From NCBI GenBank assembly GCA_002319925.1, contig DCFP01000112.1:1-15264 (forward strand): a DNA stretch of 15,264 bases. Reading direction: 5' to 3'. Below, in pieces: positions 7,162 to 14,675 of this stretch. Numbering within the stretch: position 1 is the first letter of the stretch; every line of letters begins with the position of its first letter. Source of the DNA: Holophagaceae bacterium UBA1801. Lineage in GTDB: Bacteria > Acidobacteriota > Holophagae > Holophagales > Holophagaceae. The translations under genes were made by a program, and so were the position numbers. The notes beneath the pieces were generated by a model that was given only the letters and a program-made list of their open reading frames with translations, did no database searches and was not told where the DNA came from.

Positions 7162-8201
7162 CTTATGTTCTCGCCCGCCTCGCGGGTTTCGAACATTCCG
7201 AGGCCCAGACCATCGCCTACGCGGCCCAGCACGTGGACGACGCGACCAAGGACGGATGCATCCTGTTCGACATCGGGGCCATGTACCTCCACATCGAATC
7301 CGCCCACAAGACGCTTGATCCGGAAAACCTCTCCAACAAATCGAACAAGCTCATCTGGCTGCCCTTCCATTTCCTGCCAGGCAACGGGTGCCAGGAGGCG
7401 GGAAGGGAAGTGGGCGGAAGCTTCATCGAGAAGATCGTCTGCCGCCCGGGGAATCTGAGCCATGTGGCCAGCGACATGGTGGAGAACGCACTGAACGCGA
7501 GCCACAAGCCGAGCGCCCTGCATCGCCTCGGCGTCACCATGCACGTCCTGGCCGACACCTGGGCCCACCAGGGATTCGCCGGGGTCCTTCACGACATCAA
7601 CGACGTGAAGAAACCGAAGGAAGACGGAGGATCCGGTTCCCTGGAAAAAGTGCTTGCGGAGATCGGCGACCTTACGGATTTCGCCGCCGAGACGGTGGCG
7701 CCGCGCGTGGGACATGGGCGGGCGGGCACGCTCCCGGACATGCCGTATCTCTCCTGGGAATACACCAACGGCCATGGGCAGCGGATCGTGCGGAACAACA
7801 CGGAGATCTTCTGCGAGGCCGCCAAAGAGATGTGCAAAGTCCTGCAGCGCTTCCGCCAGCAGGAAGATCCCACAACCCGCGTGACCGGAATTCCTGCCGC
7901 CGATCTGGCGAAGATCCGTGGTCTCTTCGCGAGCCAGGCGGAAAAGGACGAAACCAAGCGGCACAAGGCCTGGCTCGATGCCATTGCGTCGGGCGTGTTC
8001 AGCTTCGGGAAGGCGGTTATCTCCTACGATGAGAACGACTGGAAGATCAAGGCTCTGGGTATGGGAGACGAGCGGCTCGAGTGCATCTACAAGCCCGAAT
8101 TCCTGCAAAGCGATTGGAAGCACTTCCACGACGCACTGCAGGACCATCGCCTGGCGTTGCTCCACGACATCCTGCCGAAGTACGGCATCTGCGCCGGTTA
8201 A
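7134..8201 (+). CDS. DUF6765-like protein, putative metal-dependent hydrolase fold
   Basis: A 355-residue protein starting at ATG 7134, with AAGGAG 7 bases upstream, inside the end of the activase gene. An in-frame extension upstream exists but only shadows the activase. It has no signal peptide or membrane segment, so it is probably cytoplasmic. It is rich in His/Asp: FHHAVTYVLARLAGF at 5-19, AAQHVDDAT at 30-38, FHF at 78-80, and LHRLGVTMHVLADTWAHQGF at 129-148, giving H130-x6-H137-x3-D141-x3-H145. The H-x3-D-x3-H element and the early HH resemble the trinuclear zinc sites of phospholipase C/S1-P1 nucleases. I recall similar proteins under the name DUF6765, but no function is established to my knowledge. 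Its place in the operon suggests processing of a substrate or product of the GRE. Metal binding and hydrolase activity are inferred. Confidence 0.85.
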   Translation: MQIDFHHAVTYVLARLAGFEHSEAQTIAYAAQHVDDATKDGCILFDIGAMYLHIESAHKTLDPENLSNKSNKLIWLPFHFLPGNGCQEAGREVGGSFIEKIVCRPGNLSHVASDMVENALNASHKPSALHRLGVTMHVLADTWAHQGFAGVLHDINDVKKPKEDGGSGSLEKVLAEIGDLTDFAAETVAPRVGHGRAGTLPDMPYLSWEYTNGHGQRIVRNNTEIFCEAAKEMCKVLQRFRQQEDPTTRVTGIPAADLAKIRGLFASQAEKDETKRHKAWLDAIASGVFSFGKAVISYDENDWKIKALGMGDERLECIYKPEFLQSDWKHFHDALQDHRLALLHDILPKYGICAG

Positions 8202-8212
8202 GGAGGCGTTCC

Positions 8213-10588
8213 ATGGCTGCCTACCTGGATCCCGGGAATTTCCTCAGCGCGGGCGCAGAGGAGGCGAGAGCCCTCGCGAATGCCCTGGACAAGATCCTCA
8301 CGGAGGACATGCAGGCGGATCCCTTCCGCATGATAGGAAACTTCCAGCGCATCCTCTCGGACAACGCCCAACGGCCTCTGTGGGACGAGACGGCCGCGAA
8401 GCTGGACGCGCTCTTCAAGTGCGGGCGGTACGCCCAACTGGATGGACCCATGATCGGCGTTTCCATGGGCATCCGCGACAGTGACTATTTCCGGGAGACG
8501 GCGAGGCTTTTCGGAAAGGACCACTCTACCATCGCCAACCTCGAGTGGATGGCCACCGCCTGGAACGCCACCTTCGCCAGCACCGGGATCTGGATGGGGA
8601 AGACCTTCGAGCCGGTGACGAAAGAGATTTTCGGCGCGAAGTGCGGGTACGCGCCGAAGGCCATGGGAGCTTTCGATCCAGCCACCGCACGGATCGGCCG
8701 CAACTTCTTCCGGGAACCCGCGAATCCGAACTTCCTGCAAGGGATTGGACTGCCCGTCCTGACGCAGGTCTGGCGCCTCAGGGACAGGCCCGCGGATATT
8801 CAGGTCCAGGGCTTCTTTGGCACGCTGCTGCAGCGGAATCTGGAAAAGGAGAAGGTCATTCCCTACACCCGGACCGGAGGCATCTTCCTCGCAGGCCCGG
8901 GAGCTTCGGTGGTGGAGGAGATGAGAGGCAAGCGGGTCTACCAGCTCAACTACCGCTGGCCGCTGCTGGAACCGGCCTTTCCCATGACGCGGCTCGTGGA
9001 CGAGCTGGCGCAGATTGCGGAGGGAATCTACCTGGGCCAGCTGGTGATGGCTACCCGGCACTACTCCATCGGCCAGCTCCGCTTCTCGCTGTTCGGCGGC
9101 AGCGGTGCGCCGCTGGAGCTGGGAGATGCCTTCGGGGAAGCCACGGACGAAGCTGCCTACGGCTACCAGAACAATGGCTACTTCCTGATGATCGATCCCG
9201 CTTTCGCGAAGGACGCTTACAGCGATCGCGCCTTCCCGATGCTGCGCCCGCGGTCGGGGGAATCGGGATACCGCGAGCTTGGCTGCGATCAGGCGGCGGC
9301 TCCCGCCGTGCAGCGAACCAGCCAGCGTGACTCCGCTTTCCCCGCCGTTTCCGACTGGAAGGACGGCTGGCAAGCGGATTCCTCGCTTCGCGCGAAATTC
9401 ACCACCTTCTGTCTGGATGAAGCTGGCACTGGCGAGCCGCTGAGGGATGGCGAATCCATCCTTCAAATGCTCCAGCGGGTGCAGAAGGAAATCTCCGCCG
9501 CGACGCTCCTCGACGACCATCTCCGGCGCTTCGAGACCCTCCATCGCCTCTTCCGGAGCGGTGTTCCGCCCACGGTCGTGGATGGCGTGTTCCAGGGCAA
9601 GGGATCACCTGGGCGTTTCGACGCGCCCGAGGCCCGCGATTGGTACGGCCAACCGGAACCCTGCACGGGCTTCACCTACTATCACGGCGCGACGCTGAAC
9701 CTGCACTTCGGTTTCGCGGACACCTTCTATGCGGATGCCGAGCGCAGACTCCGGGAGAGCGCCGTGTTCCCGAGCGCGCTGGCGGTAATGCTCCAGAACG
9801 GCTCCAAGGGCCCCGATGTCCTGAACGTGCTCTGGGCCACCATCGGTCGATTCGTGTTCCCCTGGGCGGGGAAATCATTCGAGCGCATCAGCGGCCGGAA
9901 GTTGAGCATGCTCCTGGACGAGAGCCCCGACCTGGAACATCGCTATCCCGCGCGGGTAGCGGAATTGCGGGAGCATCCCGCGAGCTGGCCCCACTATGAT
10001 CTGGTGCTGAAGGACCAAGCGCACGATCCAAACGGCCTGTTCGAATCCCATCTGCGGAGCGGTGCCTGGGATCAAGGCATGAACGAAGCCGACAAGGACT
10101 TCTGGAGGCAGGAAGCGGCCACGCGCTGGGTCTTCGGCAGCAACCTCCAGGATGCGCGGATCCTCTCCTCGGATCCGGTTTTCCGCGCCCTGGACATGAA
10201 CTATCACGCGCCCCTGCCGTCCATCCAGGCCATGGCCAATGCCGGGCCCTCGCTCTTCGTGCGGCAGGGCTACACCTTTCTGGGCTCCTCGGACCGCGCG
10301 TCCATCCTGCCCGTGAACCAGGGCAAGCGCGTCTTCCAGTTCAACTACCGCTATCCCATGATCGGCGGCGCCGTGCCCATCGGACTGTGTCTTGACGAGC
10401 TGGTGGAGATCGCGGAGGGCCTGTTCCTGGGCCAGCTCATCTACGCGACGGAACCGTTCAAGGCATTCCATTCCTCGATGGATCCAGCGGAGTACCAGTA
10501 TCAGCTCTTCGGTTACTTCCTGCTGCTGGACAACACCTGGGAGCGCCACCGCCAGGCCATCGGATTCGATGTGGACACCTTCAGCTGA
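8213..10588 (+). CDS. Large protein of unknown function with an internal tandem duplication
   Basis: A 791-residue protein, last gene of the GRE operon. Its start at 8213 is fixed by AAGGAGG 6 bases upstream, overlapping the previous stop. I do not recognise the family with confidence. The two halves are diverged copies sharing ordered landmarks: LFKCGRYAQLDG (67-78) with LFRSGVPPTVVDG (446-458); GKTFE (129-133) with GKSFE (553-557); GKRVYQLNYRWP (239-250) with GKRVFQFNYRYP (704-715); VDELAQIAEGIYLGQL (262-277) with LDELVEIAEGLFLGQL (727-742); and YGYQNNGYFLMID (316-328) with YQYQLFGYFLLLD (761-773). A linker at about 345-430 lacks repeat similarity. There is no signal peptide, transmembrane segment or Cys-rich cluster motif. 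A two-lobed protein, perhaps with ligand sites in each lobe, is suggested. A role in the radical-enzyme pathway rests only on the operon. Confidence 0.9.
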   Translation: MAAYLDPGNFLSAGAEEARALANALDKILTEDMQADPFRMIGNFQRILSDNAQRPLWDETAAKLDALFKCGRYAQLDGPMIGVSMGIRDSDYFRETARLFGKDHSTIANLEWMATAWNATFASTGIWMGKTFEPVTKEIFGAKCGYAPKAMGAFDPATARIGRNFFREPANPNFLQGIGLPVLTQVWRLRDRPADIQVQGFFGTLLQRNLEKEKVIPYTRTGGIFLAGPGASVVEEMRGKRVYQLNYRWPLLEPAFPMTRLVDELAQIAEGIYLGQLVMATRHYSIGQLRFSLFGGSGAPLELGDAFGEATDEAAYGYQNNGYFLMIDPAFAKDAYSDRAFPMLRPRSGESGYRELGCDQAAAPAVQRTSQRDSAFPAVSDWKDGWQADSSLRAKFTTFCLDEAGTGEPLRDGESILQMLQRVQKEISAATLLDDHLRRFETLHRLFRSGVPPTVVDGVFQGKGSPGRFDAPEARDWYGQPEPCTGFTYYHGATLNLHFGFADTFYADAERRLRESAVFPSALAVMLQNGSKGPDVLNVLWATIGRFVFPWAGKSFERISGRKLSMLLDESPDLEHRYPARVAELREHPASWPHYDLVLKDQAHDPNGLFESHLRSGAWDQGMNEADKDFWRQEAATRWVFGSNLQDARILSSDPVFRALDMNYHAPLPSIQAMANAGPSLFVRQGYTFLGSSDRASILPVNQGKRVFQFNYRYPMIGGAVPIGLCLDELVEIAEGLFLGQLIYATEPFKAFHSSMDPAEYQYQLFGYFLLLDNTWERHRQAIGFDVDTFS
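8411..9196 (+). repeat. First copy of the duplicated domain (residues 67-328)
   Basis: Protein-level repeat, copy 1, bounded by the shared landmarks LF-x-G...DG and Y-x-YQ...GYF. The landmarks are in the same order as in the second copy, with offsets of about 379 to 465 residues. DNA identity is low, so the duplication is old. Confidence 0.8.
9548..10531 (+). repeat. Second copy of the duplicated domain (residues 446-773)
   Basis: Protein-level repeat, copy 2. It is about 65 residues longer than copy 1 because of extra sequence between its GKSFE and NYRYP landmarks. The strongest match is the DEL-x-xIAEG-x-x-LGQL helix that follows NYRYP. Confidence 0.8.
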
Positions 10589-10592
10589 CCGC

Positions 10593-10617
10593 GCCGTTCC
10601 AGGCTAGATGGAACGGC
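10593..10617. terminator. Possible bidirectional terminator between convergent genes
   Basis: GCCGTTCCA (10593-10601) pairs perfectly with TGGAACGGC (10609-10617) around a 7-base loop. It sits between the convergent ends of the GRE operon and the acetyltransferase gene and includes the latter's stop codon. There is no T-run on either side, so it is a weak intrinsic terminator at best. Confidence 0.45.
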
Positions 10618-11110
10618 CCATGGCTCGATGGGGCAGGATCAGGCCCTCGCATTCAAGTTCGTAGAGGTCGTAACCCTGGAATCCCCAGCGCCGATAGAAA
10701 GCCAGGGCCCGCGGGTTTCGGTCATAGGCCTCGAGCCAGATGCTTCGCCCGTTTCTCTTGCTGCTTTCCGCCAGGAATCGGTCCATGAGGGCATCGGCCA
10801 CACCCGTGCCCTGCCAGCGGGCAGGCACGTAGAGCCTTGCCAGCTCGATGACGGGAGGAGGCAGTTCAGGAATGGGGCAGGGTTCTTCGCCCAGAGCCAC
10901 GTAGCCCTGCCATTCGTCCTGGAAAGAGGCGAACCACACGCCGGAACGGCAGAGGCCCTCATAGACCGGTTGCGCGAAGACGGTGGCGCACAAGCGATCG
11001 AAGGCAGAGGCTTCGAAGTGCGATCCGAAGGCTTCCCGGAAACAGCCCTCCGCGAAGCGGGTCAGCCTCGGGATCTCCTGGAATTCCAGGCGCCGGATCG
11101 TCGTTTCCAT
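10604..11110 (-). CDS. GNAT-family N-acetyltransferase
   Basis: A 168-residue single-domain GNAT protein. The acetyl-CoA pyrophosphate-binding motif is RWQGTGVADALMD (98-110), of the Q/R-x-x-G-x-G/A type. The C-terminal motif NPRALAFYRRWGFQGYDLYE (132-151) is typical of stand-alone GNATs, and ELARLYVPARWQ (89-100) provides beta-4. The substrate cannot be deduced; members acetylate small amines, amino acids, antibiotics or protein N-termini. It is convergent with the GRE operon (15 bp between stop codons) and divergent from gabD, so it is probably transcribed alone. The ATG at 11110 has no recognisable Shine-Dalgarno; the N-terminus IRRLEFQEIPRLTRFAEGCF fits a normal GNAT beginning, supporting this start. 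Confidence 0.9.
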   Translation of the reverse strand: METTIRRLEFQEIPRLTRFAEGCFREAFGSHFEASAFDRLCATVFAQPVYEGLCRSGVWFASFQDEWQGYVALGEEPCPIPELPPPVIELARLYVPARWQGTGVADALMDRFLAESSKRNGRSIWLEAYDRNPRALAFYRRWGFQGYDLYELECEGLILPHRAMGRSI

Positions 11111-11181
11111 GGTCGATGACGATAGCAGGGTTCAGCGAGTTAGGCCGCGGCTTTTGGATCATCCGTTCCGGAAGGAGCATC

Positions 11182-11220
11182 ATGGGAAGCGGATCAACGT
11201 CGTGCCGGGAGCCTCCATGA
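11182..11220 (+). CDS. Possible 12-codon leader peptide coupled to gabD
   Basis: An ATG at 11182 is preceded by AAGGAG with a 4-base gap, a better ribosome site than that of gabD. It opens a 12-codon frame (MGSGSTSCREPP) whose TGA overlaps the gabD ATG as ATGA. The geometry fits translational coupling. Nothing in the peptide indicates attenuation by a particular amino acid. It may be coincidental. Confidence 0.3.
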   Translation: MGSGSTSCREPP

Positions 11221-12680
11221 CCACCAGCGAATCCATTCTTGCGATCCTGAACGAGGGCAAGGCGTACCTCGATGGCCGGTGGGTCGGCGCCGATGACGGC
11301 GCCTGTCTCCATGTCACGAATCCTGCCACAGGCGAAGTCCTTGGCACGGTGCCGAACATGGGAAGCGGCGAGGCGCGCAGGGCTGTGGCAGCGGCCAACG
11401 AAGCTTGGCCTGCCTGGCGCAGGAAGACCGCCGGAGAGCGCTCCGGCATCCTCCGGAAATGGTACAAACTGATGCTCGCGAACCGAGAGGATCTTGCGGT
11501 GCTCATGACCCTGGAGCAGGGCAAACCCCTGGTCGAATCCCGGGGCGAAATCGACTACGCCGCCTCCTTCATCGAGTGGTTTGCGGAAGAGGGCAAGCGG
11601 ATCTACGGGGACATCATTCCCCCTCATGCGGCCGACAAGCGCATCGTGGTGCTGAAGGAACCCATCGGCGTGGTGGCGGCCATCACGCCCTGGAACTTTC
11701 CCTCCGCCATGATCACGCGGAAGGCCGCACCGGCCTTGGCAGCGGGCTGCACGGTGGTGCTCAAGCCCGCCTCGGGGACGCCCTTCTCGGCCCTGGCGTT
11801 GGCGGCCCTTGGGGAGCGGGCAGGACTCCCACCCGGCGTTTTCAACGTCATCACAGGCGCCTCCAGTCCCATCGGCGCCGAACTGACCTCGAATCCCCTC
11901 GTGAGGAAGCTCTCCTTCACGGGCTCCACGGAGATCGGCAAGCGGCTCCTGGCGCAATGCGCCTCCACGGTGAAGAAGGTCTCTCTGGAACTGGGCGGGA
12001 ACGCGCCCTTCATCGTGTTCGAGGATGCGGACCTGGACGCCGCCGTGGCTGGCGCCATCGCCTCCAAGTTCCGCAACACGGGCCAGACCTGCGTCTGCAC
12101 GAACCGGTTGCTGGTGCAGGAACGCGTCTACGAGGCCTTTTCCGCCAAGCTCGTGGAGGCCGTGTCCCGTTTGCGTGTGGGGAACGGAATGACCCCCGGC
12201 ATGGAGCAGGGACCGCTCATCGACCAGGCCGCGGTGGAAAAGGTGGAGGAGCACATCGCGGATGCGCTCGGCAAGGGTGCCCGGGTGCTCTTGGGTGGCA
12301 AGCGCCATGCGCTGGGCGGCAACTACTTCGAGCCCACCGTCATTGCAGAAGTAGAGCCCAGCATGCTTCTTTCGCGGGAAGAGACCTTCGGCCCTCTCGC
12401 GCCTCTGTTCCGGTTCCAGGATGAAGCAGAGGCCATCCGCCTGGCGAACGACACCCCCTTCGGCTTGGCCTCTTACGTCTACACCCGCGACCTGGCGAGG
12501 GCCTGGCGGGTCTCGGAAGCGCTCGAGTACGGCATGGTCGGGATCAACACCGGCTTGTTGTCCACGGCCATCGCGCCCTTCGGCGGGGTCAAGGAATCCG
12601 GGTTGGGCCGGGAAGGCTCCAGGTACGGCATCGAGGAATTCCTGGAGGTGAAGTACCTGTGCCTGGGCGGAATGGGGTGA
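11217..12680 (+). CDS. gabD: Succinate-semialdehyde dehydrogenase (NAD(P)+)
   Basis: A 487-residue aldehyde dehydrogenase of the GabD type, oxidising succinate semialdehyde to succinate in the cytoplasm (GABA and 4-hydroxybutyrate catabolism). Catalytic Cys292 lies in NTGQTCVCTNR with the neighbouring redox-type Cys294. General-base Glu258 is in LELGG, oxyanion Asn160 in TPWNFP, and cofactor-binding motifs are KPAS (183-186) and SFTGST (233-238). The C-terminal FGGVKESGLGREGS and KYLCLGG resemble E. coli GabD. The start at 11217 has GGGAG 5 bases upstream and aligns with the usual N-terminus; a longer in-frame extension to 10983 only overlaps the opposite-strand acetyltransferase. No gabT or transporter is adjacent, so the physiological aldehyde is open; broader semialdehyde specificity is possible. 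Confidence 0.93.
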   Translation: MTTSESILAILNEGKAYLDGRWVGADDGACLHVTNPATGEVLGTVPNMGSGEARRAVAAANEAWPAWRRKTAGERSGILRKWYKLMLANREDLAVLMTLEQGKPLVESRGEIDYAASFIEWFAEEGKRIYGDIIPPHAADKRIVVLKEPIGVVAAITPWNFPSAMITRKAAPALAAGCTVVLKPASGTPFSALALAALGERAGLPPGVFNVITGASSPIGAELTSNPLVRKLSFTGSTEIGKRLLAQCASTVKKVSLELGGNAPFIVFEDADLDAAVAGAIASKFRNTGQTCVCTNRLLVQERVYEAFSAKLVEAVSRLRVGNGMTPGMEQGPLIDQAAVEKVEEHIADALGKGARVLLGGKRHALGGNYFEPTVIAEVEPSMLLSREETFGPLAPLFRFQDEAEAIRLANDTPFGLASYVYTRDLARAWRVSEALEYGMVGINTGLLSTAIAPFGGVKESGLGREGSRYGIEEFLEVKYLCLGGMG

Positions 12681-12686
12681 GGACTG

Positions 12687-12712
12687 CCTGGACCTGGAAC
12701 AATGGGTCCAGG
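12687..12712 (+). terminator. Hairpin after gabD, weak terminator candidate
   Basis: CCTGGACC (12687-12694) pairs with GGTCCAGG (12705-12712) around a 10-base loop, 7 bases after the gabD stop. An A-run rather than a T-run follows, so intrinsic termination on the plus strand is doubtful. Confidence 0.35.
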
Positions 12713-12728
12713 GGGCAAAAAAGGGGTA

Positions 12729-12760
12729 TTGCATGGGCTAGGTCAAAGTTGTATATACAA
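12729..12760 (+). promoter_or_regulatory. Promoter and HutC-type operator of the histidine-utilisation genes
   Basis: TTGCAT (12729-12734) and TATATA (12752-12757) are spaced by 17 bases, a good sigma-70 promoter. The perfect 12-bp palindrome TTGTATATACAA (12749-12760) covers the -10 box. It matches the kind of site bound by HutC, the GntR-family repressor of hut genes that responds to urocanate. Repression by blocking RNA polymerase is inferred; no hutC gene is in the window. Confidence 0.7.
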
Positions 12761-12817
12761 TATGATACAGGTTAGTGATTTCACTCAACGCTTCACTCCT
12801 TTCCCCCGAGGTCCCTC

Positions 12818-14665
12818 ATGCCCCTTCAAGTCGTGGAGTGCGTTCCCAATTTCTCCGAAGGCCGCGACATGGCCAAGATTAAGCTCATCACGGACGTCAT
12901 CGAGTCCGTGGCGGGCGTGAAGCTGCTGGACGTGGATCCGGGTGCGGACACCAACCGCACGGTGGTCACCTTCGTGGGCGATCCCGATAGCGTGGTGGAA
13001 GCGGCCTTCCGGGCCGTGAAGAAGGCTTCCGAAGTGATCGATATGCGTGGCCACTCCGGTGCGCATCCCCGCATGGGCGCCTGCGATGTGTGTCCCTTCA
13101 TCCCCGTGGAGGGCGTGGACCTGGACGACTGCGCGGAACTGGCGCGGTGCCTGGGCAAGCGCGTGGGCGAGGAGCTGGAGATTCCGGTCTATCTGTATGA
13201 GCACGCGGCGAGCCGTCCCGAGCGGCGCAACCTCGCGGTGGTCCGCAAGGGCGAGTACGAAGGCCTCGAGGAGAAGCTCAAGGATCCCAAATGGGCGCCG
13301 GACTTTGGCCCGGCCGTCCACGTTCCCACCTTCGGCGCGCTCATCACCGGCGCTCGCGAATTCCTCATCGCCTACAACATCACCCTGAACTCCCGCGACA
13401 AGGCCCACGCCACGGACATCGCCTTCGAGCTGCGGGAGAAGGGCCGCGTGGCCCGGCGCGGCCAGACCAATGCCTTCTACAGCAGCGGCAAGGAGCTGAA
13501 GTACGCGGAAGGGTTCTTCCCCTGCGGCAACTGCAATCACGACGCCACCACCTTCGAAGCCCTGGAAGCCCACTGCAAGGAAGTCCACGGCTACGATCTG
13601 CGCCAGCTCCTGAAGCTCAACGACATCGACGCCAGCAAGGGCGTGATGGGTCAGAAGGCTTACAAGGCGGGCCTCTTCACCCAGTGCAAGGCCATCGGCT
13701 GGTATGTGGACACCTACAAGCGCGCGCAGCTTTCCATCAACCTCACCAACTACAAGGTCACCGCACCGCACACGGTGCTTGAGGTCACGCGCAAGATGGC
13801 CGTGGATCGCGGCCTGGTGGTCACCGGCAGCGAGATCGTGGGTCTGGTGCCCTTCGCGGCCCTCTACCAGGCCGGTCAGTTCTACCTCCGCCAGCAGGGC
13901 AAGTCGCCCTTCGTGCCCGTGGCCGATGTGCTGGAGAACGCAGTGTTCTCCATGGGCCTGGCCGATGTGGCGCCCTTCGAGATGGACAAGAAGGTGCTCG
14001 GCTTGCCCAAGGTGGGCGACCTGATGTCCATGGTGGGCGTGGACTTCGTGGAAGAGGTGAGCCGCGATACGCCAGCCCCTGGCGGTGGGTCGATTGCCGC
14101 TCTCGCTGGCGCATTGGGCGCTGCGCTCGCGTCGATGGTCGCCAATCTGACCCAGGGCCGCACCAAGAGCCAGGAGGGCGAGAACGCCGTGCTGGAGGCC
14201 GCGGAGCGCGCCCAGAAGGCCAAGGATCTGCTCGTGCTGGCCGTGGACGACGACACCAATGCCTTCAACGCCTACATGGATGCCCGGCGTCTGCCCCAGG
14301 GCACACCCGCCGAGAAGACCGCTCGGGAAGAGGCCATGCAGCAGGGCCTGAAACTGGCCGTGGACGTGCCCTGGCGTACGGCCGCGACCTGCTTCGAAGT
14401 CATGAAGTCCTCCAGTTTGGCCATGCGCCACGGCAATCCTGCCTCCATCACGGACACCATGGTGGGCGTGCAGATGGGCTTCGCAGGCGTGCGTGGCGGC
14501 ATCTGGAACGTGCTCATCAACCTTAAGGACATCACCGACGAAGCCTTCAATCAGGACCTTAAGAACCGCTGCGCCAAGCTGCTGAACGAAGCCAAGACCC
14601 TGCTGGACGAGAGCTGCACCTTCGGCGACCAGGCCCTCGAGAAAATGCTGGCCAAGAAGAATTAA
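12818..14665 (+). CDS. ftcD: Bifunctional glutamate formimidoyltransferase / formimidoyl-THF cyclodeaminase
   Basis: A 615-residue fusion that moves the formimino group from formiminoglutamate to tetrahydrofolate and then deaminates it to methenyl-THF, finishing histidine breakdown to glutamate. The N-terminal formiminotransferase (1 to about 395) has VECVPNFSEGRD (6-17), the catalytic-His motif GAHPRMGACDVCPFIPV with His83, and SINLTNYKVTAPHTV (306-320). The cyclodeaminase (about 400-610) has TPAPGGGSIAALAGALGAAL (418-437). The protein is about 70 residues longer than the roughly 540-residue animal enzyme. Most of the excess is an insertion at about 214-285 containing Cys236, Cys239, His252 and His257 in C2H2 zinc-finger spacing. 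The start at 12818 has GAGG upstream. It is downstream of a HutC-like operator and 154 bp before hutU. Confidence 0.95.
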   Translation: MPLQVVECVPNFSEGRDMAKIKLITDVIESVAGVKLLDVDPGADTNRTVVTFVGDPDSVVEAAFRAVKKASEVIDMRGHSGAHPRMGACDVCPFIPVEGVDLDDCAELARCLGKRVGEELEIPVYLYEHAASRPERRNLAVVRKGEYEGLEEKLKDPKWAPDFGPAVHVPTFGALITGAREFLIAYNITLNSRDKAHATDIAFELREKGRVARRGQTNAFYSSGKELKYAEGFFPCGNCNHDATTFEALEAHCKEVHGYDLRQLLKLNDIDASKGVMGQKAYKAGLFTQCKAIGWYVDTYKRAQLSINLTNYKVTAPHTVLEVTRKMAVDRGLVVTGSEIVGLVPFAALYQAGQFYLRQQGKSPFVPVADVLENAVFSMGLADVAPFEMDKKVLGLPKVGDLMSMVGVDFVEEVSRDTPAPGGGSIAALAGALGAALASMVANLTQGRTKSQEGENAVLEAAERAQKAKDLLVLAVDDDTNAFNAYMDARRLPQGTPAEKTAREEAMQQGLKLAVDVPWRTAATCFEVMKSSSLAMRHGNPASITDTMVGVQMGFAGVRGGIWNVLINLKDITDEAFNQDLKNRCAKLLNEAKTLLDESCTFGDQALEKMLAKKN

Positions 14666-14675
14666 GCGATTAAAA

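Noticed and set aside
8198..9544. 448-codon minus-strand ORF within the duplicated-protein gene
   Set aside because: Opposite strand of a gene supported by a strong Shine-Dalgarno and internal repeat structure; no motifs of its own.
10983..11216. N-terminal extension of gabD
   Set aside because: It overlaps the opposite-strand acetyltransferase and adds a basic, non-family sequence. The family N-terminus begins at 11217.
10959..12734. 591-codon minus-strand ORF over gabD
   Set aside because: Antisense shadow of a well-supported aldehyde dehydrogenase; no recognisable motifs.
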